Origin: Erinaceus europaeus
Lineage: Eukaryota; Chordata; Mammalia; Eulipotyphla; Erinaceidae
Reading direction: 5' to 3'
DNA length: 64,000 nt
Assembly: GCF_950295315.1 (NCBI RefSeq)
Contig: NC_080177.1
Coordinates: 80,892,570 to 80,956,569, forward strand
Below the pieces are notes generated by a model that saw nothing but the letters and a program-made list of their open reading frames with translations, was not told the DNA's origin and searched no databases. Below, piece by piece: positions 54,122 to 63,777 of the stretch; position 1 is the stretch's first letter; each line of letters begins with the position of its first letter. The position numbers and the translations under genes were made by a program.

Positions 54122-54292
54122 AAATATATTTTTTATTTAATATCCAATAGTTTAATGAAGGAGAGAGAGAGAGAGAGAGAGATATTGCGAGAGGAGTCAA
54201 AGAATCACTTTAGAACAAGCAGTATGAGGAGCACCAGATGGGACCCTCAAGACACAAGTCTCACACTCTATATTCTGAGCTATTTTCCCTGA
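54122..54292 (-). repeat. SINE-D, diverged
   Basis: (GA)n at 54161-54182, then decayed body; minus-strand head near 'cagggaaaatagctcagaatatag'. Confidence 0.5.
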
Positions 54293-54750
54293 ATAAATAA
54301 ATCAGGTTTAACAAATATTGATAACCTAGTCCATTTCTTTTTTCCATTTTTTCTTTTATTTATAAAATAATCTAGTCCATTTCTATTGTGTTATGTGGTC
54401 TATTATTACTACGAAGTAATTTTCCGCTAAATAAGCAGTGCATAATGCAGCACTGCCGTAGTACTGTTACTTTTTAGGTAAACTCTAAAACAAGTAATTT
54501 GTATTTTATATCTCCCTTCTTGCATCATTGTGTGATGAAATCATCTTTTGATGTCAACTTCCAGGCAGTGCCCAGGATCCACTTATCTACATTTGAATCA
54601 ATATTGAAGCACTAGAGAACTAGCAAACCTCAGAGCTAGAATTATAACTGCATTTATTATCCTAATTAATTTTGCTCTCCCAATGGAAATACTTGAAAAT
54701 TATTTCATTCACACAAGAAGACAATGTTATACATACCAGAAAACACTCAG
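54293..54750. other. Unique AT-rich stretch
   Basis: Nothing recognised. Confidence 0.4.
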
Positions 54751-54930
54751 GGGTCGGGCAGTGGCACAGCGGGTTAAGTGCACATGGCGCAAAGCACAAG
54801 GGCCGGCATAAGGGTCCTGGTTCGAGCCCCTGGCTCCCCACCTGCAGGGGGGGGTCGCTTCACAGGCGGTGTCCCTCACACCACCCTAAGCCAGAGCTGA
54901 GCAGTGCTCTGGTTAAAAATAAATAAACAA
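54751..54930 (+). repeat. Chimeric SINE: SINE-A head joined to SINE-C 3' end
   Basis: 54751-54870 is a normal SINE-A 5' half (box A 'gtggcacagcgggttaag', box B 'ggttcgagccc', to 'gcttcacaggcggtg'). From 54871 it is SINE-C ('tccctcacaccaccctaagccagagctgagcagtgctctgg') with an AAATAAATAAAC tail. The join is clean, in the same orientation, and no TSD is evident. Confidence 0.88.
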
Positions 54931-54939
54931 ATCAATGAT

Positions 54940-55253
54940 AAAGTCATGTCCTTTGTCTCATGTTGGATGGAATTTGAAGGCCTCCTGTTAAGTTTGACAA
55001 GCCAAAAAGAAGGGCAAAGACTGAATAGTCTCACTTATAAGTGAACACGATGAAACAAAGTTCCAAAAAGAAACTGAAGCCTAACTTGGTTAGTGAGGTC
55101 TGTTAGGTCAAATCAAAAGACTTTATGGAAGGGGAATGAAGGGTCCTGGTGCATGATGGTCAGAAAGCCCCTAAGTTGGGGGTGGGAGTATCCCTCATAT
55201 GCCTGTCACAAGGAGATGAGAAATTATACCCATGTGTCAAGAATTGTATTGTA
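54940..55253 (+). mobile_element. LINE-1 3' end
   Basis: 'ttgtctcatgttggatggaatttgaagg' and 'tctcacttataagtgaac' belong to the end of L1 ORF2/3' UTR; 'ggtgggagtatccctcatatgcctgtcacaaggagatgag' matches the 3' UTR at 16860-16940. Confidence 0.65.
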
Positions 55254-55254
55254 G

Positions 55255-55464
55255 GGGCCAGGCAGTGGCGCACCTGGTTAAGCACACACATTACAGTGCA
55301 CAAGGACCCAGGTTCAAGCCCCCAGTCCCCACCTGCAGGGGGGAAGCTTCATGAGTGGTGAAGCAGGGCTGCAGGCGTCTCTCTCTCTTCCCCTCTCTAT
55401 CTCCCCCTTTCCACTCAATTTCTGTCTCTAACCAATAATGAATAAATAAAATTTAAAAAGAAAC
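55255..55464 (+). repeat. SINE-B with TSD
   Basis: GTATTGTAG at 55246-55254 and 55465-55473; inserted at the end of the L1 3' UTR. Box B 'aggttcaagcccc'. Confidence 0.9.
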
Positions 55465-55473
55465 GTATTGTAG

Positions 55474-56016
55474 AACATTAATCTTACAATGATAAAAAAA
55501 GTTTGTGCAAAGATTAAGTTATACTTTCCAGTACCCCCAATACTATCCAAGCCGTTTTAATTTTTATGTTAAATTTTCTTTTATTTTTAAGCAGCTTTAT
55601 AAGTGTATTTATTAGGCTTTCTTGTATTATGAACTGAATAACCACTTCTGGGATTGTGGGCTCTGTACGTAATTCCCTCCACAGTGTGGTATTGATTAGT
55701 ACCATATTATGAAAGAGCTTTTAAGTAAACCACAATATATAAAGAATATGGTTTCTGGAAGAAATTTATGATCATTTGACTTTATTACAGAAACTCAATA
55801 ACTATATCTAAAAAGAGAAGATAAAATAAGTAAACTGTAATAAATTGCAATTGATCTTTTTTTTTTAATTGAGAACAAAGAAGACAGCTCAGCTGCACAT
55901 GTTGATCATTCCCGCGGTTACATAAAGACAACACTTTGTAGGGGGCACAGGAAATGCTTTTACTATTGAAATCTCAAATGTTGTTTCCTATTTGGTTTAA
56001 TTAAAACTTTTCAGTG
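55474..56016. other. Unique AT-rich stretch
   Basis: T-run at 55857-55866; nothing else recognised. Confidence 0.4.
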
Positions 56017-56232
56017 ACCTTGGAGACTTCACAGCAGGTAGAGTGTATGCCTTACCATGGGTCAAGACTTTAGGTCAATCCATTTCTCCCTCTCTCTCTC
56101 TCTCTCCCTCTCTCCCTCTTTTGTCTTTCTCCCTCTCTCTTTTTCTCTCTCTTCCTTTCTCTCTTTCCCTGTCTTTCTCCCTCTCCCCTTTGATATCTCT
56201 GAAAAACAAAACAAAAAACAACAAACCATAAA
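56017..56232 (+). repeat. SINE-D with expanded CT tract
   Basis: 'ccttggagacttcacagcaggtagagtg' head, then (CT)n with CCCT/TTTC interruptions at 56086-56190 and an AAACAAAAC tail. Confidence 0.65.
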
Positions 56233-57043
56233 ATAAAAAGTGAGATGGGTGGTTTCTCAAAGTTACTACGCATTTGCAAGGTATTGGGTTTATCCCTACC
56301 ACTATATTAAAACATTTTTCTTTGACTGATGAAAATCTCGACTAAAATATTTCATTAAGTATAGCCAAGCTGACTTAAAAATTGATAACTGTTAAGATGA
56401 TGCATTTGATCAGCATGGCATTCCATCCTGTGTTAAGATACCTTCAAGTTTTGTGCCTTGATACATTAGTAATTTTTGGTTTAATGTAACTTGATAATAA
56501 GACAATATTTTAAACTTTAGTGGTAAGATATTTTAAAATTCATATTTGATTAGAAAAATATACACTGACTCAGTTGTCTAGAAAAAGCAGCTATTATCAA
56601 ACCTTTCATTGCTGCAAATAGCTCTGCCATAATTAGGTCTTATACATGGGATTATAGTCAATGGAAATTTTCTTGTTTATATTTGATAATTATATTTCAT
56701 TAGTTTATGTTTGCTTTCCTGGTAAATATGCCATGCTCTGCTTCCACTTTCCAATGAAATCTATGATGAGAAAATGACTTCCCTTGGGAAATGACTTCCC
56801 TTGGAATGTAGCGCATTTAATGTGTTAATAGGTAAACATATTCCAGCGAATCAGACACTTGTCTCATTAGTGTGACATTTTATAGATTATATGGTTCTTC
56901 AGTCTGAGGAAAATCACTTTTTATCTAAAAAAGATGAAGAGATCCTCAGACTTGTTAAATTATTTACATAGGGGACACGGCATAATTGAGCCGAACACAG
57001 TTTTGGGAAATGGTTAGAAATTGGTGTCTATAAATGATCCTGT
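56233..57043. other. Unique AT-rich stretch
   Basis: Contains one 17-bp tandem duplication (AAATGACTTCCCTTGGG, 56772-56788 and 56789-56804). No family or coding signal. Confidence 0.4.
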
Positions 57044-57054
57044 GTTGATTTAAT

Positions 57055-57682
57055 TCTTCTTCTAGCGTTTGCCCTTCTTCCTTAGCCAGTCAACAGCATC
57101 AGGTTGAGCCTGATGTCAAGTTTCGAGACCTCCTTTGAATCTGGAGAGGTGGCAGTCGTTGACTATGTGGGGCATAGTCTGTCTGGAGCCGCAGGGGCAG
57201 TTCGGGTCGTCTCTGGCTCCCCAGCGATGGAACATAGCGGCGCACCGGCCATGGCCTGGTCGATAGCGATTGAGGAGGGCCCAATCATAACGTGCTAGGT
57301 CAAAGCCGGGTTGACACTCGCAGGGGTCTGTGATGAGGGGTTTGTTCTTTACCTCAGCTGACTGCCAACTCTGTTTCCAAGAGTCTGGAACAGAGAAGTT
57401 CAGTGTAGGCGTAGGGGACCAGATTGGGTGACGAGACGTCAAGCGTTGGACAGGGTGGGCGAAGATATCCGCGTAGATTGGCAGGTCCGGTCGAGCGTAG
57501 ACGTGGGAAATGAACTTAGATGATGCCGCATCCCGACGAATATCTGGCGGGGCGATGTTGCTAAGAACTGGCAGCCATGGAACCGGGGTGGAATGGACGG
57601 TTCCAGAAATGATCCTCATGGAGGAATATAATTTGGAATCGACCAAGTGGACATGGGGGCTACGGAACCATACTGGGGCACA
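57055..57682 (-). mobile_element. Jockey/CR1-like non-LTR retrotransposon, 5'-truncated (copy 2)
   Basis: Bounded by the 11-bp TSD GTTGATTTAAT (57044-57054 and 57683-57693). Same 3' tip as copy 1, with one change (GCAAACGCTAG) and a shorter GAA tail. Its truncation point lies within the frame segment encoding CAPVW, about 330 bp 3' of that of copy 1, so the two are independent insertions rather than a duplicated block; the flanks also differ. Confidence 0.88.
57116..57682 (-). pseudogene. C-terminal reverse-transcriptase ORF remnant (copy 2)
   Basis: 189 codons open from the truncation point to the natural stop. The longest ATG-initiated part starts at 57646. The knuckle CPCGSRQTMPHIVNDC (residues 150-165 from that Met) keeps C, C, H and C in the order C-x-C-x7-H-x4-C, unlike copy 1. 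Upstream, CAPVW is retained where copy 1 has CAPGW. No catalytic domain is present. Confidence 0.85.
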
Positions 57683-57860
57683 GTTGATTTAATCAATAAA
57701 CACATTGCTGATTCTGAAGTTTTTTAAGATAACTGGATCTTAACTTCTGGAAACTTCTCAAAACTTAACAAATTAAATACCTATCAACATCAAAGTAAAG
57801 ATCGCTTTTGTTGTTTCAACAAAATGTTATACCTCTGAAATGGAATACGATATTTATTCA

Positions 57861-58178
57861 TTGGCTTCTGTACTTGCTTCCCCGCTGAACATGGGTGTTG
57901 ACAGGTGGATACATACTCTCAGCCTGTCTCTCTCTTTCCCTAGTGGGGCAGGGCTCTGGGGAAGCGGATTTCCAGGACACATTGGTGGTGTTGTCTGTCC
58001 AGGGAAGTCTGGTCGGCATCCTGCTAGCATCTGGAACCTGGTGGCTGAAAAGAGAGTTAACATAGAAAGACAAATTGTTGAACAATCATGGACCTAAAGG
58101 CTGGAATAGTTCAGATGATGAGTTGCGGGGGGTCTCTGTTTTGTAGATAGTAGGCCAATTTTAGGTATATTCCAATAT
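57861..58178 (-). repeat. R repeat, internal part
   Basis: Begins inside the family ('ttggcttctgtacttgcttcc') without the A-rich end and runs to 'ttaggtatattccaa'. Its left edge lies only about 170 bp from retrotransposon copy 2. Confidence 0.65.
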
Positions 58179-58182
58179 TCCA

Positions 58183-58184
<2 letters not shown>

Positions 58185-58220
<36 letters not shown>
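58185..58220. repeat. (GT)n microsatellite
   Basis: 18 GT units. Confidence 0.96.
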
Positions 58221-58221
<1 letters not shown>

Positions 58222-58224
<3 letters not shown>

Positions 58225-58560
58225 GTCTGCTTTTGGTATCAGGGTGTTAATGGCTTCAGAGAAGGTAGAAGGAAGTATTCCTGTACCTTCAACATTTGGA
58301 AGAGTTTTAAAAGTAGAGGTATTAACTCGTCCTTGAAGGTTTTGTAGAATCCATTTGTAAAACCATCTGATCCTGGACTTTTATTGCTGGAAAGGTTCTT
58401 GATAACTGTTTTAGTTTCTTTAGTTGTGATGGCCTCTTCATGCTTTTTTTAGTTCTTCTTCGTTCAATTTTGGAGATTATATCCCTCTAGGAATTCTTCC
58501 ATTTTTTCCTAGGCTCTCTAGCTGGTGGCATATAGTTTTTCATAGAAGCATCGCATGAAA
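58222..58560 (-). mobile_element. Old LINE-1 ORF2 fragment (polymerase region)
   Basis: 'tttggtatcagggtgttaatggcttcagag' and 'tagaatccatttgtaaaaccatctgatcctggacttttattg' are the inverse of the reverse-transcriptase part of L1 ORF2. Frame broken. Confidence 0.75.
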
Positions 58561-58579
58561 CTTCAGATTTCTGTGGTAT

Positions 58580-58745
58580 CTGCTGAGAGTGAAAGATGGA
58601 GAAAAAGGGGAGAGGAGAGAGAGAAAGATCACCCATAGGCACTGCTCTACCATTTGTGCTATGACATTTCTATAACTTAGGGTACTGGGGCTCACATCTA
58701 GGGCTTCATGCTTGGTAAGACACGCACCCTACTAGATGAAGTGTG
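58580..58745 (-). repeat. SINE-D, old
   Basis: GA-rich tail side (58585-58625), degenerate middle, minus-strand head near 'acttcatctagtagggtgcgtg'. Confidence 0.45.
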
Positions 58746-59810
58746 TACCAGCCAAGGAGGGGCCAGTTATGTAATGAAATACTATATGAAGTTGAACTTT
58801 TACTGGTAAACTAATGTTGCAGTGCAGTGTTTTTATAATAAAGCATATTAAAATCACTTTGCACATGTTGGAAAACATACTATTATAATTTTAATGTATC
58901 TAGTTACAGTGTCATAATAAATGTTATTTCTGCAGGAATTAACTAAAAAAAATAAGCACCTTTCTTGGCACAATCTATTATAAAAATTGGGGAAAGTTTC
59001 TACCTCTGTTGATACTTATGTTTTAAGCATAATCCTTCATTTAACTGATGGTTACTGGTGTCAGGTCTTGGTTAGTACATTAGAATACTCTGTCCGCATG
59101 AGAAATTGCTTGTGTATTTACTATTCACTTGACTGCTCCCCTCCCCTTTCCTGCTTCCTCTGGCGATAATGGGTAGATTAAAAAAAAAACCTCACTGGTG
59201 GAGTAATAATACTCAGTGGAAATAGTTAGACAAAACTTCAAGTTAGGAAAATAAATGCTAGCATATGCATAATCTAACCATTTGTTCTTTATTTATGACT
59301 ATTAGATAATCTGTTTTATATTATATACTCTAAGTATACAATTATTTAAAAATTATCTTAATGTTCAGCCTCTTTGAGATCTGTTTCTGTGAAACTTAGA
59401 CTCTATGACTCATAATTAAATCACCTTCTTTCAACCTGGATTAACTTAATCGTTTCTTTGTCCCAAATATCCTTTCGCTAAATTAAACTAATGGAAAATA
59501 ACCCAACGAGTTGGAAATAATTTGAATTTAGGCACAAAAGCTAAAAAAGATTAAACACTTTTGTTTTAGTAGCCTTTGAAAATGTTTTCTGTAGCTGTAA
59601 TAGTAGCTTTGGTGTAAATAAATAACCATTGGAGTTGTGTAAAACTGCTGACAGTGGCACCATTTAGCTGTGATCTTGAGGTTGAATCTTTTGCTATATT
59701 TCTTCCTATAAAAACAATGAATATTAGTCTAGGATTGTGTAAATAATTGACACAGAATTTATGGAGTTAGGGGTTAGGGACAGAGGCCTGTTTGCAGATG
59801 TGTAATTTAA
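58746..59810. other. Unique AT-rich stretch
   Basis: No family or coding signal. Confidence 0.4.
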
Positions 59811-59815
59811 TGTTA

Positions 59816-59848
59816 CATACACACACACCCACCCCCCACCCACACCTT
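59816..59848. repeat. (CA)n / CCCAC-rich tract
   Basis: Short CA run passing into CACCCACCCCCCACCCACACC. Confidence 0.85.
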
Positions 59849-59992
59849 TCACCTATGTACCTACTTCATTCTCTTTCTGCAAGAAAAGTAAGAGCATTTG
59901 TCTCTAAATGTTCCTTATCTACCTGTTCCTAGAGTTACAGGTAACATCAAGTCCTGTAGATATAGATGATGAGGGCATATTTTCTTTTTCTT

Positions 59993-60212
59993 TCTATTTT
60001 TTTGCCTCCAGGGTTATTGCTGGGGCTCAGTGCCTGCACTGCAAATCCACTGCTCTTGGAGGCTATTTTTTTTCCTTTTTTGTTGCCCTTGTTCTTTATC
60101 ATTATTGTTGTTGTTATCATTGTTGTTGTTGTTGGATAGGACAGAGAAATTGAGAGAGGAAGGCAGAGGGGGGAGAGAAAGACAGACACCTGCAGACCTG
60201 CTTCACCACTTG
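59993..60212 (-). repeat. SINE-A2 lacking its head
   Basis: 3' block 'gcctccagggttattgctgg' at 60004-60023; the body stops at 'cttcaccacttgtgg' and the tRNA-like half is missing, with a pyrimidine microsatellite following. Confidence 0.85.
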
Positions 60213-60231
60213 TGGTTCCTTTGCTTTGTTT

Positions 60232-60290
60232 CTTTTTCTCTCCCTTCCTTCCTCCCTCCCTCCCTTTCTTCTTCCTTCCTTCCTTTCTCC

Positions 60291-60345
<55 letters not shown>

Positions 60346-60348
60346 TCC
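60232..60348. repeat. (CCTT/CTTT)n microsatellite
   Basis: Over 100 bp of pyrimidines on plus; (CTTT)n is pure from about 60292. Confidence 0.95.
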
Positions 60349-60351
60349 CCC

Positions 60352-60470
60352 CCTTCAATTTCACCAGAATACTGTTGAGCCCTGGTTTACAGCAGTACTG
60401 GGAACTGAACCTGGGGACTCAGCCTCAGGCATGAAAGTTGTTTGCGTATTCATTATGTTGTCTCTTTAGA
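60352..60470 (-). repeat. SINE-C
   Basis: 'accagaatactgttgagccctgg' to 'cgtattcattatgttgtc'; moderately diverged. Confidence 0.8.
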
Positions 60471-60476
60471 CCCCTT

Positions 60477-60761
60477 TCTTTCTTTTTTTTTTAATTGTTT
60501 TTTTTTTATTGGGGAATTAATGTTTTACATTCAACAGTAAGTACAATAGTTTGTACATGCATAACATTCCCCAGTTTCCTATATAACAATACAACCCCCA
60601 CTAGGTCCTCTGAATCCTTCTTGGACCTGTATTCTCCCCCACCCACCCACCCCAGAGTCTTTTATTTTGGTGCAATAAGCCAATTCCATTTCAGGTTCTA
60701 CTTCTGTTTTCATTTCTGATCTTGTTTTTCAACTTTTGCCTGAGAGTGAGATCATCCCATA
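60477..60761 (-). mobile_element. LINE-1 3' UTR insertion with TSD
   Basis: TAGACCCCTT at 60467-60476 and 60762-60771. Contains 'ttggggaattaatgttttacattcaacagtaag', closely matching 37600-37640, so the same young L1 subfamily, truncated within the 3' UTR. Confidence 0.9.
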
Positions 60762-60779
60762 TAGACCCCTTGCTTTGTT

Positions 60780-61638
60780 TCCTTATAGTTCATATACAGA
60801 TGGAGCTGTTCATATTTGTGCTTTTCACCCTGATTTATTTCAGTTATTGTGATCTCCAGTTCCATCTGTGTTGCTACAAATTGTAAACTTTCCTCAGTTC
60901 TTATAGCTGAGTAGTATCCTGTTGTGTTCTAATGGCACACCCTCTTTATCCACTATTGCTGGGGAGGCGGGCTGTTTCCACATCTTGGCTACTGTAACAG
61001 GACTCTAGTGAGTGAGGAGTGCATATAGTTTTCACACTAATGTCCTTCAGTCTTCTGATAGATAACTCCTGAGAGAATTGCTGGTTCATGTGGTAGACCT
61101 ATCTTTGCTATCTGAGAAACTGTCATGCTGTTTTCCATGTTGCTGGACTAGTTTGTGTTGCCATCCACAGCATTTGAGGGCTCATTCTTCACGTGTTCTC
61201 CGGCACTATTGCCTCTTGTCTTGTGTAGGCCATTCTCACACGTGTGAGCTGAGACCCTCTTGTTTTGATTTACATTTTCCTGATAATAAATAATGAACAA
61301 ATTCTGCATGGTAATCATCTATCTGTCTTTTTTTGGACAACTGTCTATTCAGATCTCATGCTCATTTAATCGTTGTTGAGTTCTGCAAGTTCTTTACACA
61401 CCCTTAATATTAACCCGTTGTCAGATGTATGCTTTGCAGACATTTCATTCTCATTCAGAAGGATGTCCTTAACGATGACTTCTTTTGCTGTGCAGATATT
61501 TTTAAAGATTGATGGAGTCCCGTTTGTTGATATTTGTCATTAGTCCTTTGTATAATGTAGGGCATGTAAAGATTTTCTCCCACTCTGTGGCGATTCTCTC
61601 TGATTCTTTGTTGATACCTTTTGTTGTACAGAAGGTTT
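60780..61638 (-). mobile_element. Old LINE-1 ORF2 3' part
   Basis: Inverse of ORF2 C-terminal text, e.g. 'atagctgagtagtatcctgttgtg', 'ggctgtttccacatcttggctactg', 'tcatgtggtagacctatctttgc', 'ttaacccgttgtcagatgtatgc'. Many stops and indels. Confidence 0.8.
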
Positions 61639-61639
61639 T

Positions 61640-61778
61640 CAGTTTTTTTTTTTTTTTTTAACTTTTACCAGAGCACTGATCAGCCCTGGCTGATGGTGGG
61701 GCTGGGGATTAAAACTGGGACTTCAGAGCTTCAAGCATGAAAGCCTTTTTGCATAACCTTTATGGTGTGTTCCCAACC
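61640..61778 (-). repeat. SINE-C inserted in the old LINE-1
   Basis: T-run 61640-61658, 'ttaccagagcactgatcagccctgg', head 'gcataacctttatggtgtg'. Confidence 0.85.
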
Positions 61779-61796
61779 CGAATTGAAACATTTTTA

Positions 61797-62087
61797 AAAA
61801 ATTTTATTATTTATTTATTCCCTTTTGTTGCCCTTGCTGTTTTATTGTTGTAGTTATTGTTGTAGTCACCATTGATGTCATTGTTGTTGGACAGGACAGA
61901 GAGAAATGGAGAGAGGAGGGGAAGACAGAGAGGGGGAGAGAAAGACAGACACCTGCAGACCTGCTTCACTGCTTGTGATGTGACTCCCCTGCAGGTGGGG
62001 AGCCGGGGGCTTGAACCGGGATCCTTACACCGGTCCTTGTGCTTTGTGCCACCTGCGCTTAACCTGCTGTGCTACAGCCCAACTCCC
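61797..62087 (-). repeat. SINE-A1 with TSD
   Basis: GAAACATTTTT at 61786-61796 and 62088-62098. Box B 'ggcttgaaccggg' on plus. Confidence 0.92.
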
Positions 62088-62099
62088 GAAACATTTTTT

Positions 62100-62343
62100 T
62101 AATATATTAGTTTTGTGATCTGCCACTTTACTGCATTGGATTTTTGTCTCTACTAGTTTTTCAGTGCAATTTTTATGATTTTCTATATGTTGTCTTGTTG
62201 TCATTTCATTTCAAAACTAATAATAGTTTGCATTTTTAAATTTTATTTACTTTTCTTTCTTTTTCTTGACCAATTACTGTAGAGCTTCCAACAGTATGTT
62301 GAATTATAGGGTCAAAGAACACATTATCTTTATGTAATCTTAA
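62100..62343 (-). mobile_element. Old LINE-1 ORF2, continued
   Basis: 'gtgatctgccactttactgcattgg' and 'accaattactgtagagcttccaacagtatgttgaa' continue ORF2 toward its 5' side. Confidence 0.65.
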
Positions 62344-62355
62344 AACATTCAGGTT

Positions 62356-62616
62356 ATTTATTTATTTATTTATTTTCCATTTTGTTGCCCTTGTTGTTTA
62401 ACATTGTTGTGGTTATTGATATCATTGTTGTTGGATGGGACAGAGAGACATGGAAAGAGAGGAGGAGAGAAAGATAGACACCTGCAGACCTGCTTCACTG
62501 CTTGTGAACTGACTCCCCTGCAGGTGGGGAGCCGGGGGCTGGAACCGGGATCCTTATGCCAGTCCTTGTGCTTTGTGCCACGTGCGCTTAACCTGCTACG
62601 CCACTGCCTGACTCCC
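62356..62616 (-). repeat. SINE-A1 with TSD
   Basis: AACATTCAGGTT at 62344-62355 and 62617-62628. About 15 bp shorter in the body ('catggaaagagaggaggagagaaag'). Confidence 0.92.
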
Positions 62617-62628
62617 AACATTCAGGTT

Positions 62629-62970
62629 TTTTACCATGAGTATATTAGATGTAAATTTGTCACATCTACTATATGATCCCTTTATTTTGTTGCTGTCACC
62701 ACTGTGTGAGAATTGTTAGCACAAATACTATGGAACCTTTTATAATGCTTTCTTTATGTCTGAAGGTAATATATTATCGTTTCTTCCTCTTAATTTGCAT
62801 AGACTGCATCATTCTTGTTGAGTCTTTTATGTACTATTAAATTCAAATTGCTGAGATTTTTACTGAGAATCTTCATGCCTATGTTCCTTAGGGATCCTAA
62901 CCTATAGTAGTCTGTGTGTGTTGTCCTTATATACTTTAAGCTGGGCATCATAGAATGTGTTTGAATGTGA
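62629..62970 (-). mobile_element. Old LINE-1 ORF2, continued
   Basis: 'taatttgcatagactgcatcattcttgttgag' and 'ttgctgagatttttactgagaatcttcatgcctatgttcc' match the next upstream ORF2 part. The pieces 60780-62970 read as one L1 cut by three SINEs. Confidence 0.65.
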
Positions 62971-62976
62971 ACCGAG

Positions 62977-63098
62977 GGGAGTTGGAGATAGTATAATGGT
63001 TATACACAAAGACTTTCATGCCTGAAGTTTGGAGTCCCAGAATCAATCCCCCACTCCATCACCAGCCAGGTCTGATCAGTGCTCTAGTAAAGTTAACA
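62977..63098 (+). repeat. SINE-C
   Basis: 'gttggagatagtataatggttatacacaaagac' head, 'agaatcaatcccc' for box B, 'gatcagtgctctagtaaag' end. Confidence 0.83.
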
Positions 63099-63191
63099 GC
63101 AGCAGCAACAACAAGCTAAAAGTCTTCTGCACAACAAAAGGTGTCAACACGAAATCAGAGATACTCCCCACAGAGTGGGAGAAAATCTCCA
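63099..63191 (+). mobile_element. LINE-1 ORF2 fragment, left part
   Basis: 'agtcttctgcacaacaaaaggtgtc' and 'cacagagtgggagaaaatctcc' correspond to the [14 protein letters not shown] stretch of the L1 at 37820-38960, in sense on plus. Confidence 0.75.
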
Positions 63192-63653
63192 TGTTGTCAG
63201 GCATTAAGCCAGCTCCCCCTGCTCCACCATTCATTGCTGATACTGTGGCCTATTTACATAATCATTGTTTTGCCTGAAAGATCCCCATCCATTCCATTCC
63301 TTTGATCTGTCTTCTTTGAGACCCACCCTGCCTGCAGGGTACCATTAATCCCACCAGTTAAAACCATCACAACAGTTGCTAAGGAAGTTTATACCTTCCC
63401 AGCCCACTTTTGCCTTTTCTCAGCCCCTTTCCTAGTCATTTCTGTTTCTGACTTGCTACTTCTAGTTCTATCCTATAAAAGCCTTGTCTCTGATCAATAA
63501 AGACACTGCATTACCTTGCGCCACGTACTTGGTTCCTGAGTCATCTATTTCCTGCATCGCTGAGTGAGCAGTAGCCCAGGCTGGCTCCGGTTGAGTTCTC
63601 TCCAACCCAGAGAGTACGCACCTGGGAAGAAGCACACCCACACTAGCCCGGCA
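63192..63653 (+). mobile_element. Endogenous retrovirus LTR
   Basis: Begins TGTTG and ends GGCA just before a primer-binding-site-like sequence, giving about 462 bp. It contains TATAAAA near 63475 and AATAAA near 63499 about 20 bp apart, followed by a C-rich R/U5-like part. The layout fits a class II (betaretrovirus-like) ERV LTR. No retroviral open frames are present in the window. Confidence 0.65.
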
Positions 63654-63655
63654 TC

Positions 63656-63674
63656 TGGAGCCCAACATGGGGCC
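63656..63674 (+). promoter_or_regulatory. Primer-binding-site-like sequence (tRNA-Lys type)
   Basis: TGGAGCCCAACATGGGGCC differs at two positions from the 18-base complement of tRNA-Lys(1,2) used by many betaretroviruses. Its place two bases after the LTR end supports the LTR call. Confidence 0.65.
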
Positions 63675-63769
63675 TGCCTTCACACACAGCAGATGTACAG
63701 AGATGCCCAGATAAGTAGAGGGCCACTTGGCTGTCTGTAGGCTTTTGTTTACGAAGGCACTGCAGTTCT
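63675..63769 (+). other. ERV internal remnant or unique filler
   Basis: About 95 bp between the primer-binding site and the resumed L1. Probably the retained start of the ERV leader with the rest of the provirus deleted; not recognisable on its own. Confidence 0.4.
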
Positions 63770-63777
63770 TTTTCTCC

